Below are positions 18,855 to 27,412 of a stretch of 64,000 nt of DNA, in pieces. The DNA lies in assembly GCF_900116015.1 (NCBI RefSeq), contig NZ_FOYH01000008.1, positions 107,652 to 171,651 of the forward strand. The letters are read 5' to 3'. Numbering within the stretch: position 1 is the first letter of the stretch; each line of letters opens with the position of its first letter. A model generated the notes under the pieces. That model saw only the letters and a list, made by a program, of their open reading frames with translations, was not told the DNA's origin and did not search any database. This DNA is from Enterobacter sp. kpr-6 (lineage in GTDB: Bacteria > Pseudomonadota > Gammaproteobacteria > Enterobacterales > Enterobacteriaceae). The position numbers and the translations under genes were made by a program.

Positions 18855-20054
18855 TTAAACGGCCTCCATCGGAGGCCGTTTTTTTAGCCGCCACGCCAGC
18901 AATAGCGCCACCGCCACCAGTCCCGCCGCCGCCAGATAAATCACCGGTACGCCCGCCCAGGCCATGAGCAGCCCGGCAGCCGGTCCCGTCACGCCGAGCG
19001 ACAGATCCATAAACACGGTATAGGTAGCCAGCGCCGCGCCCTGGTTTTGCTGCGGTACCGCTTTAACCGCCACCACGCCGAGCGCCGGGAAGACCAGCGA
19101 GAAGCCAGCACCCGCCAGCAGTACGCCCAGTTTTGCCATCCAGGGTTCTCCTGCCAGCCCCACCAGAATCAGCCCGACGGTTTCCACCACGAAGCACACC
19201 ATCGCCACGTTCAGACCGCCGACGCGGTTCACGGTATTCGGGAAAAACAGCCGGGTACCGACGAAGGCGCAGCTAAATAATGTCAGCGCAAACGCCGCGC
19301 CGTCCCACCCTTTGGCATCGTAAAACAGGGTGATAAAGGTGGCGATAACGCCAAACCCGGCCGATCCCAGTGCCAGCGCCATGCCGTACAGCCAGACGCG
19401 TCCGAGCACCGCGCGAAATGGCAGCGGCTTGCCTTTGCTGACGCTGACCGTCGGGCGCGTGAACGCAAACAGCAGCGCGATAATCGCAACCGCCATAATC
19501 AATGTGGCAAGACCGGTCAGGCCCGCATAGTGGTAGCACATCACGCCGAGCGGCGCTCCGAGCGCCATCGCGCCGTAAGACGCAATCCCGTTCCATGAAA
19601 TCACCTTGCCGATGTGCAATGAGCCGACAACGCCCACGCCCCAGAGCGTCGAGCCGGTACCGGCAAAACTCTGCCCGACGCCAAGGATCACGCGCCCCAG
19701 ACAGAGCAACAGCAGACTGATAACCGGCAAACCGCTGGTCATACCCGCGAGGAAATAGCCCGCGCCGCTCAGCACGCAGCCGCATAAACCAAAGATCACG
19801 ATTTTTTTGGGGCCAAGCAGATCGGCAAAACGTCCGGCGTGCGGACGGCTTAACAGCGTGGCGAAATATTGCAGACTAATCACAAGTCCGGCCCAGAAGG
19901 CGCTAAATCCCATCACATCATGGACATAGCCCGGCAGCACCGCCAGCGGTAAACCAATGGTCAGGTAGCTGGCAAAATTAAAGATCACGACAGAAATAAT
20001 GCGCAGATTGAGGCGCAATCCGCTTAGCGCCGGTTCGGCAGCAGGTTGGGGCAT
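18855..20054 (-). CDS. yhhS: YhhS, MFS transporter
   Basis: 399 residues from ATG 20054 (MPQPAAEPALSG), preceded by GGTGA at 5-nt spacing; an in-frame GTG 9 nt upstream is also possible. Twelve TM helices, with the MFS loop motif SRPHAGRFADLLGPKK between TM2 and TM3. In E. coli YhhS (renamed GlxT in some work) is a minor exporter; the natural substrate is not settled. The 3' codons contain the right arm of the dcrB terminator, so the two genes meet tail to tail. Confidence 0.92.
   Translation of the reverse strand: MPQPAAEPALSGLRLNLRIISVVIFNFASYLTIGLPLAVLPGYVHDVMGFSAFWAGLVISLQYFATLLSRPHAGRFADLLGPKKIVIFGLCGCVLSGAGYFLAGMTSGLPVISLLLLCLGRVILGVGQSFAGTGSTLWGVGVVGSLHIGKVISWNGIASYGAMALGAPLGVMCYHYAGLTGLATLIMAVAIIALLFAFTRPTVSVSKGKPLPFRAVLGRVWLYGMALALGSAGFGVIATFITLFYDAKGWDGAAFALTLFSCAFVGTRLFFPNTVNRVGGLNVAMVCFVVETVGLILVGLAGEPWMAKLGVLLAGAGFSLVFPALGVVAVKAVPQQNQGAALATYTVFMDLSLGVTGPAAGLLMAWAGVPVIYLAAAGLVAVALLLAWRLKKRPPMEAV
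18858..18885 (+). terminator. Intrinsic terminator of dcrB, overlapping the yhhS 3' end
   Basis: AACGGCCTCC (18858-18867) and GGAGGCCGTT (18871-18880) form a 10-bp stem with a 3-nt loop, then TTTTT. The leftward side has AA-rich sequence beyond, so it may also end yhhS transcripts, but it lies within the last yhhS codons. Confidence 0.92.
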
Positions 20055-20199
20055 GGAGATCACCGGATTTTTTACAACAGTGTTTCACTATTACCACGAT
20101 GGCGGAGGAAAATCAGTAACGCGTTGACGATCCGCATTCTCCAGCGAAGCGTGAGGCAGGCACTACACTTAACGGGCACAGCGAAAAAAGGAATTCAAC

Positions 20200-21249
20200 A
20201 TGGTTACGCCTAACCCCGATAAAGCGGGTTTACACATTCTGCTCAAACTGGCCTCACTGGTCATTATTCTGGCAGGCATTCATGCTGCCGCCGACATTAT
20301 TGTTCAGCTCTTGCTTGCCGCATTTTTTGCTATCGTTCTCAACCCGCTGGTGACCTGGTTTTTACGCCGGGGGGTCAAGCGCCCGGTCGCGATCACCATC
20401 GTCGTGGTAGTCATGATGATTGTGCTGACGGCACTGTTTGGCGTACTGGCGGCTTCAACCAATGAATTCATTACGATGCTGCCGAAATACAATAAGGAAC
20501 TGACGCGTAAGATTTTCTATCTGCAGGACTCACTGCCGTTTTTGCACTTACATATGTCGCCAGAACGAATGTTGCAGCGTATGGATTCAGACAAAATGAT
20601 GACATTCGCCACCGCGCTGATGACGCAGCTTTCGAACGCGATGGCGAGTATCGTCCTGCTGGTCATGACCGTGGTGTTTATGCTGTTTGAAGTGCGCCAC
20701 CTGCCGTACAAACTGCGTTTTGCGCTCAGCAATCCGCAGATCCACATTGCCGGGCTGCACCGCGCGCTCAAAGGCGTCTCGCACTATCTGGCGCTTAAAA
20801 CGCTCATTAGCCTGTGGACCGGCGTAATTATCTGGCTGGGACTGATGCTGATGGACATCCAGTTCGCGCTGATGTGGGGCGTTCTCGCGTTTTTACTCAA
20901 TTATGTTCCCAACATTGGCTCGGTGATTTCCGCAATCCCGCCGATGATCCAGGCGCTGCTGTTCAACGGCGTCTATGAATTTGTTCTGGTAGGTATACTT
21001 TTCCTCGTGGTGCACATGGTGCTGGGAAACATGGTGGAGCCGCGCATGATGGGGCACCGGCTGGGCATGTCGACGATGGTGGTCTTTTTATCCTTACTGG
21101 TGTGGGGCTGGCTGCTTGGCCCGGTAGGGATGCTGCTGTCCGTTCCGCTCACCAGCGTGTGCAAAATCTGGATGGAAACCACCAAAGGCGGCAGCAAACT
21201 GGCCATTCTGCTGGGCCCAGGCCGACCCAAAAGTCGGTTACCCGGATAA
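20200..21249 (+). CDS. yhhT: YhhT, AI-2E family transporter
   Basis: 349 residues, as in E. coli, with about eight TM helices and the family pattern ALMWGVLAFLLNYVPNIGSVIS. The family is named after TqsA (AI-2 export), but members include Na+/H+ antiporters and the YhhT substrate is unknown. The C-terminus GPGRPKSRLPG is conserved. In E. coli K-12 yhhT is followed directly by acpT; here the 15-kb aryl polyene cluster separates them. Confidence 0.93.
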   Translation: MVTPNPDKAGLHILLKLASLVIILAGIHAAADIIVQLLLAAFFAIVLNPLVTWFLRRGVKRPVAITIVVVVMMIVLTALFGVLAASTNEFITMLPKYNKELTRKIFYLQDSLPFLHLHMSPERMLQRMDSDKMMTFATALMTQLSNAMASIVLLVMTVVFMLFEVRHLPYKLRFALSNPQIHIAGLHRALKGVSHYLALKTLISLWTGVIIWLGLMLMDIQFALMWGVLAFLLNYVPNIGSVISAIPPMIQALLFNGVYEFVLVGILFLVVHMVLGNMVEPRMMGHRLGMSTMVVFLSLLVWGWLLGPVGMLLSVPLTSVCKIWMETTKGGSKLAILLGPGRPKSRLPG

Positions 21250-21287
21250 TTCAACGCCGGGTTTATTCCCTTTAAAAAATAAAAATT

Positions 21288-21316
21288 TAGCCTGGTAATA
21301 TACCAGGCTATTTTTT
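21288..21316 (+). terminator. Intrinsic terminator of yhhT
   Basis: TAGCCTGGTA (21288-21297) and TACCAGGCTA (21301-21310) form a perfect 10-bp stem with a 3-nt loop, followed by TTTTTT. It isolates the aryl polyene cluster from yhhT transcription. The AT-rich stretch 21317-21518 that follows should hold the promoter for the next gene. Confidence 0.93.
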
Positions 21317-21518
21317 GCGAGAATCATCACTCTTTCAGCCACGATTATTATTCTGCAATAATGCCGCCTTATTATTCCTGACGATGTATAAACATTAATA
21401 TTTGCTCGTAGACTTTCTGTTCCTTATTTCTGGCTCCGTGAACGGACTTTAATCTTCATTTAGCAGAAGGTAATTTACGTCATCCAGGATTTCCATCGTT
21501 ATCAGACAAGGAGTCGTT

Positions 21519-21908
21519 ATGAAAAAATATGTGGAATGGGCTGCGGCCATTGCTGTTGTGGGGGCACTGGCAGGCTGCTCCAGTACCGTACCCATCGCGA
21601 TTATTCACAGCACAATTACCACCAGCCCTACCGAAGCCCAGGTCAGAAGCGCAATCATGAACGCTGGCGTAGAACGCAGGTGGATGATGAAAGAGGAAGG
21701 CAAAGGCGTCATCGTGGCCCGCCAGCAGGTTCGTAATCATAATGCGGAAGTGCGCATAAACTACAACGAAAGCACTTACTCTATTACCTATTCCAATAGC
21801 ACCAATCTGGAAGCGGCCAACGGTCAAATCCATAAGAACTATAACCGCTGGGTGCGCAATCTCGATAAAAGTATCAAGGCTCACTTATACGCAACCGCCG
21901 GACGTTAA
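21519..21908 (+). CDS. Small lipoprotein at the head of the aryl polyene cluster (possible ApeA)
   Basis: 129 residues. The lipobox LAGC (C20) follows a signal peptide, with a strong ribosome-binding site AAGGAG 5 nt before ATG. The mature part has a short polar domain containing NYNESTYSITYSNS and no motif I can assign. It lies 70 nt upstream of apeB on the same strand and after the yhhT terminator, so it is probably the first cistron of the cluster, the position of apeA in published clusters; that equation is inference. Similar small lipoproteins are often mislabelled excinuclease. It is more AT-rich than apeC-apeR. Confidence 0.75.
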   Translation: MKKYVEWAAAIAVVGALAGCSSTVPIAIIHSTITTSPTEAQVRSAIMNAGVERRWMMKEEGKGVIVARQQVRNHNAEVRINYNESTYSITYSNSTNLEAANGQIHKNYNRWVRNLDKSIKAHLYATAGR

Positions 21909-21978
21909 TCGAACCATTTAAAAATCGGGCTAATAAAGGTCCGATAATTGCGTTAAAGCGTAAAAGGATTTACCCACG

Positions 21979-23037
21979 ATGTATGAACAAGATTCATTAA
22001 GTGCGCTGGAAGCGATCACCGAAGCACAGCGTATCGCCTTCGCTCCTATGCTCTTTCAGACCGCGCTTTGCCTGAGAAATTTTGGCATCCTGGCTTACCT
22101 TGACGCACAGAAAAAAAGTGGCGCGACGCTGGACGAGATTGTGAGCCACAGCACCGCCTGCGAATATGCAGCGAGCGTTCTGCTAGATATGGGCTTAAGC
22201 GGCCGTATTGTGACGCAAAAAGAAGGTCGCTATTTTCTGGCCAAAGTCGGACATTATCTGCTGCATGACACCATGACGCGCGTGAATATAGATTTCACTC
22301 ATGATGTTTGCTATCAGGGGCTTTTTGACCTGCAAACGGCGCTAGAAACGGGGCAGCCGAGCGGATTAAAACACTTTGGTGACTGGCCGACGATCTACCC
22401 TGCCCTCTCCCAGTTGCCCGCTGCCGCGCGCAAAAGCTGGTTTGCGTTCGATCATTTCTATTCAGATTCCGCCTTTGATGCCGCTCTGCCACATATATTC
22501 GCCAGTAAACCAGCAACATTGTACGATGTAGGCGGAAATACCGGAAAATGGGCATTGCGTTGCTGCCATTTCGATGAGAATGTGCGGGTCACTATATTGG
22601 ATTTACCGCAGCAAATTGCGCTGTCGCAGGAAAACGTTGCCGCCGCAGGGTTATCTGAACGTATCGACTTTCATGCCGTCGATATGCTGGGCGATGCACC
22701 GCTGCCTGCCGGTGCGGATATCTGGTGGATGAGTCAGTTTTTAGACTGCTTTTCCCCGGATCAAATTATCACCATGTTAAGTAAAATCTCAAAAGTGATG
22801 AAACCCGACGCACGGCTGTGCATTCTGGAACTGTTCTGGGATGCTCAACGTTTTGAAGCCGCGTCGTTCAGCTTAAATGCGTCATCGCTCTATTTTACCT
22901 GCATGGCAAATGGCAACAGCCGCTTTTACAGTGCCGATAAGTTTTATCATTACCTTGAAATGGCGGGATTTCGGGTAGAAAAACGCGTTGATAATCTCGG
23001 CATGGGCCATAGCCTGCTGATATGTCATAAGCAGTAA
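21979..23037 (+). CDS. apeB: ApeB, class I SAM-dependent O-methyltransferase
   Basis: 352 residues. The N-terminal winged-helix dimerisation region (about 1-110) and C-terminal Rossmann domain with SAM loop YDVGGNTGKWAL (about 181-192) have the arrangement of small-molecule O-methyltransferases. Acidic residue D207 after the second strand (TILDLPQQI) would bind the SAM ribose. In aryl polyene clusters this enzyme methylates the aryl head group. ATG 21979 follows AAGGA at about 10 nt. Visibly less GC-rich than the genes after it; it is separated from apeC by 52 nt rather than overlapping. Confidence 0.85.
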   Translation: MYEQDSLSALEAITEAQRIAFAPMLFQTALCLRNFGILAYLDAQKKSGATLDEIVSHSTACEYAASVLLDMGLSGRIVTQKEGRYFLAKVGHYLLHDTMTRVNIDFTHDVCYQGLFDLQTALETGQPSGLKHFGDWPTIYPALSQLPAAARKSWFAFDHFYSDSAFDAALPHIFASKPATLYDVGGNTGKWALRCCHFDENVRVTILDLPQQIALSQENVAAAGLSERIDFHAVDMLGDAPLPAGADIWWMSQFLDCFSPDQIITMLSKISKVMKPDARLCILELFWDAQRFEAASFSLNASSLYFTCMANGNSRFYSADKFYHYLEMAGFRVEKRVDNLGMGHSLLICHKQ

Positions 23038-23089
23038 GGATGGGGCGGTCTATGCCGCCTTGAGTCACGATTTTCGCGGATCCGCGTGG

Positions 23090-23812
23090 ATGAAATTTGC
23101 ATTAAACATTATCGACTGGCAGGCCAGAGCGCCGGGACTAAGTGAAGCATCGCAGTGGCTGGCCTGGTCACAGCATCGCCACGCAATCGATCCTCATGCC
23201 CCGCAGGCAAAGCTGACCGAGCTGCCGATGATGACGGCACGTCGTTTGAGTTCCGGGAGTCGTCTCGCGGTCGAATGCGGGCTGTCGATGCTGCACCGTC
23301 ATCAGATTGACGCGGTGCTCTACACCAGTCGTCACGGCGAACTGGAGCGCAACTACCGCATCCTGCAAGCGCTGGCGACCGGGCAGGATGTCTCCCCGAC
23401 CGATTTTGCCCTCTCCGTGCACAACTCTGCGGCGGGCAACCTTACCATCGTCGCGCAACAGCCGATCGTCTCTTCTGCGCTCTCCGCTGGCGTCGATACC
23501 TTCCAGCAAGGTTTATGCGAGGTCATCTGCTTACTTCAGGCGGGGCACAAGCGCGTGCTGATGGTTGATTTCGATGGAGCGCTGCCCGCGTTTTATCATC
23601 CCCACCTGCCCGAAAACATGCCAACCTGGGCCTATGCCGTGGCGCTGGTTTTTGAAGCCGGGAACGACTGGCACTGCGAAAGCAAAACTCAACCGGGCAC
23701 CAGCGAGCCTGAGCTTGTGCAGAGCCTGCAATTTTTACAGCACTACTTAAACAACGAGTCTGCGTTTACCCTGGCAGGCGAGCGTTTGCAGTGGCACTGG
23801 AGCCGCGGGTGA
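23090..23812 (+). CDS. apeC: ApeC, ketosynthase-like chain length factor
   Basis: 240 residues from ATG 23090; a TTG 30 nt upstream is in frame but less likely. Resembles the N-terminal half of beta-ketoacyl synthases (Ketoacyl-synt_2). At the nucleophile elbow, where synthases have a cysteine, it reads SVHNSAAG (109-116) with no Cys, and the C-terminal His-bearing half is missing. It is therefore a chain-length-factor partner rather than a catalyst; an ApeO:ApeC complex has been reported for a related cluster (recalled). Its stop overlaps apeD by 4 nt (GTGA). Confidence 0.85.
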   Translation: MKFALNIIDWQARAPGLSEASQWLAWSQHRHAIDPHAPQAKLTELPMMTARRLSSGSRLAVECGLSMLHRHQIDAVLYTSRHGELERNYRILQALATGQDVSPTDFALSVHNSAAGNLTIVAQQPIVSSALSAGVDTFQQGLCEVICLLQAGHKRVLMVDFDGALPAFYHPHLPENMPTWAYAVALVFEAGNDWHCESKTQPGTSEPELVQSLQFLQHYLNNESAFTLAGERLQWHWSRG

Positions 23813-24606
23813 GTCGCCTGTTCGCCATGATGAACAGGTTATGGCGTCTGGTCATGACCGGCCTGTGTTTTGTGCTGTTCGGCATCGGGGGCCTGCTGCT
23901 GTCGCTGGTGTGGTTCAATTTATTGCTGCTGGTGCAGCGTGACAAAAATCGCCGTCGCCGTCTGGCACGACGCAGTATCGCCGCAAGTTTCCGCTTCTTT
24001 TTGAACATCGCCCGAACGCTGGGCGTGCTCGATTACCGCATCGACGGCGCAGAAACGTTACGCCGTGAACGCGGCTGTCTGGTGGTGGCGAACCACCCGA
24101 CGCTCATTGATTATGTGCTGCTGGCCTCGGTAATGCCCGAAACCGACTGTATTGTAAAAGGGGCGCTGCTGAAAAACCCCTTTCTGTCAGGCGTCGTGCG
24201 CGCCGCAGACTATCTGATCAACAGCCAGGCAGAAGCCTTGTTACCCGCCTGCCAGCAACGGCTTGCGCAGGGTGACACGCTGTTAATCTTCCCCGAAGGC
24301 ACCCGGACGCGCCCAGGGGAAGCGATGACGCTGCAACGCGGCGCGGCCAATATCGCCGTGCGCTGTAGCAGCGATTTACGCATTGTAGTGATCCACTGCA
24401 GTGAACATTTGCTGGATAAAAACAGCCGATGGTATGACGTTCCACCCCGCAAACCGATGTTCACCGTACAGGTACGTGAGCGGGTAAATATAAAGCAATT
24501 TTACGATGCAAAATCGCAAGAACCGGCGCTGGCGGCAAGGCAGCTTAACCGGCATCTTTTGCAACAATTAGCACCCGATTTTGCCCCTTTGATCAGGAAT
24601 GAATGA
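23809..24606 (+). CDS. apeD: ApeD, lysophospholipid acyltransferase (PlsC) family
   Basis: 265 residues from GTG 23809, which shares GTGA with the apeC stop and has GGAG at 6 nt; an in-frame GTG at 23791 is less likely. N-terminal TM helix (about 15-43), then the acyltransferase motifs NHPTLID (H96, D101) and FPEGTRTRPG (161-170). It probably transfers an acyl group, perhaps the polyene itself, to a membrane lipid. Its end overlaps apeE by 4 nt. Confidence 0.85.
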   Translation: MSRLFAMMNRLWRLVMTGLCFVLFGIGGLLLSLVWFNLLLLVQRDKNRRRRLARRSIAASFRFFLNIARTLGVLDYRIDGAETLRRERGCLVVANHPTLIDYVLLASVMPETDCIVKGALLKNPFLSGVVRAADYLINSQAEALLPACQQRLAQGDTLLIFPEGTRTRPGEAMTLQRGAANIAVRCSSDLRIVVIHCSEHLLDKNSRWYDVPPRKPMFTVQVRERVNIKQFYDAKSQEPALAARQLNRHLLQQLAPDFAPLIRNE

Positions 24607-24863
24607 TGCAAGCACTCTCCCTTGAAATTAAAAATCTCATTATAACGACACTCAATCTGGACGAATTAACCGCCGACGATATCGACACCGATGCGGCGCT
24701 TTTTGGGGATGGGTTAGGACTGGATTCTATTGATGCTCTCGAACTGGGACTGGCGGTTAAAAACCAGTATGGCGTCGTGCTCTCTGCGGAAAGTGAAGAA
24801 ATGCGTCAGCATTTTTACTCTGTGGCGAGCCTGGCCTCTTTTATCCAGGCACAACGCGCCTGA
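24603..24863 (+). CDS. apeE: ApeE, acyl carrier protein
   Basis: 86 residues, acidic, helical. The phosphopantetheine site is S42 in GLDSIDALELG. One of two carrier proteins of the aryl polyene synthase; AcpT, encoded at the end of the operon, is the likely activating enzyme. ATG 24603 shares ATGA with the apeD stop; the second ATG at 24606 could also be used. Confidence 0.93.
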   Translation: MMQALSLEIKNLIITTLNLDELTADDIDTDAALFGDGLGLDSIDALELGLAVKNQYGVVLSAESEEMRQHFYSVASLASFIQAQRA

Positions 24864-24877
24864 AGGAGACTGCTGCC

Positions 24878-25129
24878 ATGACTGAACAACACGCTATTTA
24901 TGAAGAAGTCTCCACACTTCTCGTCAAACTGTTCGAAATCGAACCCGATGCCATCACGCCACAGGCCCGCCTGTATGAGGATCTGGAGCTGGACAGCATC
25001 GACGCGGTGGACATGATCGTGCACCTGCAAAAAAAGACCGGTAAGAAAATCAAACCGGACGAGTTTAAATCCGTGCGCACCGTTCAGGATGTGGTTGACG
25101 CCGTAGAACGTCTGCTGCGCGAAGAATAA
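24878..25129 (+). CDS. apeF: ApeF, acyl carrier protein
   Basis: 83 residues. S40 in LELDSIDAVDM is the phosphopantetheine attachment site. GAAGGAGAC sits upstream of its ATG, a stronger ribosome-binding site than that of apeE. Two tandem carrier proteins are the rule in aryl polyene clusters. Closely related to ApeE in fold but with a different helix 2 surface, so they may serve different partners (starter loading versus extension). Confidence 0.93.
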   Translation: MTEQHAIYEEVSTLLVKLFEIEPDAITPQARLYEDLELDSIDAVDMIVHLQKKTGKKIKPDEFKSVRTVQDVVDAVERLLREE

Positions 25130-25135
25130 CTCGCC

Positions 25136-25717
25136 ATGCGTCGCTCCCGCCTGCGACCGGGCGTGCAGAAACTTTCAGCGCTGCTGATGCTGGGCTGGCC
25201 ATTTTTTATCTGGTTTGGCCTGACGCATAACAGCCTGCACTGGCTGCTGCCGCTGATGGCGCTGCTGTTGATTGTTCGCCTGCGCCAGATCCGCCAGATG
25301 ACCGGCCCGATGCGCGCCGTATTGCAGTCCGTCGCGCTGGCCGGTATCGCGCTCTGTATCGCCAGCTCGCTACTGAAAAGCCATCAGTTGCTGCTGTTTT
25401 ATCCGCTGGCGGTCAACCTGGTGATGCTCTGCGTATTCGCCGGGTCGCTGTGGACAACTCAACCGCTGGTCGAACGCCTGGCGCGCCTGCGAGACCCCGA
25501 TCTTTCTGCCGCAGCGGTGCGCTACACGCGTCGCGTCACGCAGGTCTGGTGCGTCTTTTTTATCATCAATGGCACGCTGGCCCTTCTCACGGCAGTGCAT
25601 GGCGATATGCAGCTCTGGACCGCCTGGAACGGCTTGATCGCTTACCTGCTGATGGGAACCCTCATGGCGGGTGAATGGCTGGTGCGCTGCCGGGTGATTA
25701 AGCGAGAAACACGATGA
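25136..25717 (+). CDS. apeG: ApeG, inner-membrane protein (COG4648-like)
   Basis: 193 residues with about five to six TM helices (near 14-30, 35-47, 60-78, 84-104, 135-155, 160-180). No catalytic motif seen. It lies between the carrier proteins and the ligase in aryl polyene clusters, and is assigned by position and by the loop PLVERLARLRDPDLSAAAVR. Possibly a membrane scaffold or transporter. It shares ATGA with apeH. Confidence 0.8.
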   Translation: MRRSRLRPGVQKLSALLMLGWPFFIWFGLTHNSLHWLLPLMALLLIVRLRQIRQMTGPMRAVLQSVALAGIALCIASSLLKSHQLLLFYPLAVNLVMLCVFAGSLWTTQPLVERLARLRDPDLSAAAVRYTRRVTQVWCVFFIINGTLALLTAVHGDMQLWTAWNGLIAYLLMGTLMAGEWLVRCRVIKRETR

Positions 25718-27072
25718 TGCTAACGCTTCCGCTGGCGCACTGGCTTACCAGCCCGCGCCCGAACGAGACGCCCATCGCCTGGCTGGGCGACCACATCTGG
25801 ACGCTGGGCCAGTTGCGGTATGACGTCGCGCACCTGGCCGCCGCCCTGCAACAGCAGGACGGCGCACGCTGGGCGCTGTGCGCTGAAAACAGCTATCTGT
25901 TTCTCGTGGCGCTGCTCGCCGCGCTGCATGCGGGCAAAACGCCGGTGATCCCCGGTCACAGCCGCGAATCTTTGCTCAATGAACAACGCACGCTGTTTGA
26001 CGGCGTGTTGAGCGATCGTCCTCTGGACGGGTGCGGACCGGTACAGGTGGTGACCTCCTCAGGGGAAAGCGGGGCCGGTGTTCAGCCCCTGCCTGCCATC
26101 GATCCACACAGTCACGTTGAACTCTTTACCTCCGGCTCGACCGGGCACCCGCAGCGGATCGTTAAACCCATTGCCAGCCTTGATTGTGAAGCCAGCCTGC
26201 TGGCGGCCCGTTTTGCCGATCGGCTGGCTGGCTGCCGGGTGATTGGGTCCGTCGCGCCGCTGCATCTGTATGGCCTGACCTTTCGCATTTTCCTGCCGAT
26301 GTCGCTTGGCCTGCCGCTGCACGCCGCGATGATCCAGTACGCTGAACAGCTTGCCGCACTCGATAGCCAGCAACGTTATGCGTTCATCAGTAGCCCGGCG
26401 TTTCTGAAGCGACTCGACGATAAACTGACGCCGCCGCCGGTAGAAATGCTCCTGTCAGCGGGCGGAATGCTGCCCTGTCAGGACGCCGTGCACACCGCCG
26501 CCTGGCTTCACGTCTGGCCGGATGAAATCTACGGCAGCACCGAAACCGGTGTTCTCGCCTGGCGTCATCGCCAGCACGATGACGCAGCCTGGCTGCCCTT
26601 TCCTGGCGTGCAGATCACCGCTGAGGGGGAGCATTTTCGCGCCATTTCCCCGCTGATCCTCGCAGAAAGCGGCCTGTTGCTCGACGATATTTTGCATTTT
26701 AATCAGGACGGGACCTTTCAGCTTGTCGGCCGTCGTGGTCGGGTCGTGAAAATTGAAGAAAAACGCATTTCTCTGAACGAAATTGAACAGCGACTGCGGG
26801 ATCTCGATGGTGTGTGCGACGCCGCAGCGCTGGCCATTACGCGCCATGGACGCCAGAGCGTTGGCGCGTTGCTGGTGCTCGATGCGGTCACGCGTGAAAA
26901 GTGGCAGCACAGCGCCGGGGCACTGGAATTATCCTGGCGAGCCGCGCTGCGCCCCTGGCTTGAACCGGTCGCCGTGCCGCGCTACTGGCGCATTATTGAA
27001 GAAATTCCCGTCAACAGTATGAACAAGCGTGTCTATGCGCATTTACAGGAGTTATTTCATGAAACCGCATGA
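25714..27072 (+). CDS. apeH: ApeH, AMP-forming acyl/aryl ligase
   Basis: 452 residues, ANL superfamily. P-loop TSGSTGHPQRIVK (139-151), YGSTETG in the adenylation core, and the hinge/A8 region GRRGRVVKIEEKRIS, with the A10 lysine probably in NSMNKRVYAHL. It is expected to activate the aryl starter (4-hydroxybenzoate type) and load it onto ApeE/ApeF. Shorter than typical acyl-CoA synthetases, as is usual for this cluster. The 3' end overlaps apeI by 14 nt. Confidence 0.88.
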   Translation: MMLTLPLAHWLTSPRPNETPIAWLGDHIWTLGQLRYDVAHLAAALQQQDGARWALCAENSYLFLVALLAALHAGKTPVIPGHSRESLLNEQRTLFDGVLSDRPLDGCGPVQVVTSSGESGAGVQPLPAIDPHSHVELFTSGSTGHPQRIVKPIASLDCEASLLAARFADRLAGCRVIGSVAPLHLYGLTFRIFLPMSLGLPLHAAMIQYAEQLAALDSQQRYAFISSPAFLKRLDDKLTPPPVEMLLSAGGMLPCQDAVHTAAWLHVWPDEIYGSTETGVLAWRHRQHDDAAWLPFPGVQITAEGEHFRAISPLILAESGLLLDDILHFNQDGTFQLVGRRGRVVKIEEKRISLNEIEQRLRDLDGVCDAAALAITRHGRQSVGALLVLDAVTREKWQHSAGALELSWRAALRPWLEPVAVPRYWRIIEEIPVNSMNKRVYAHLQELFHETA

Positions 27073-27412
27073 AATCGAGCGCCACCAGCCCACGCCTGCG
27101 CAAGCCCACATTGTTTTGCATCTCGATCCCGACCTGTTCTGGTTTCGCGGACATTTTGCTGTGCAACCGCTGCTGCCCGGCGTCGCGCAACTGGACTGGG
27201 CGATGTATTACGCCACCATGCTACTGGCCCCGGATTTTCGTTTCCACAGCCTGCAGAACGTTAAATTCCAGGCTCCCCTGCTCCCCGGCTATCTCGTCAC
27301 GCTGACGCTGGCGTGGCAGGCGGAGCGCCAGATGCTGAGCTTTAGTTATCAGTACCATGCCGGTGAGGCCCGCCACACCGCCAGCAGCGGGAAAATCCGG
27401 CTATGTCGTTAA
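27059..27412 (+). CDS. apeI: ApeI, hotdog-fold dehydratase subunit carrying the catalytic His
   Basis: 117 residues from ATG 27059 (AGGAG at 7 nt); a longer in-frame start at 27029 lies inside apeH and is not supported. FabZ-like core: RGHFAVQPLLPGV keeps the dehydratase His (H32), but the position of the catalytic Glu (14 residues after the His) is D46. It probably forms a heterodimer with ApeP, which has the opposite defect. Removes water from the 3-hydroxyacyl intermediates. Confidence 0.85.
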   Translation: MKPHEIERHQPTPAQAHIVLHLDPDLFWFRGHFAVQPLLPGVAQLDWAMYYATMLLAPDFRFHSLQNVKFQAPLLPGYLVTLTLAWQAERQMLSFSYQYHAGEARHTASSGKIRLCR

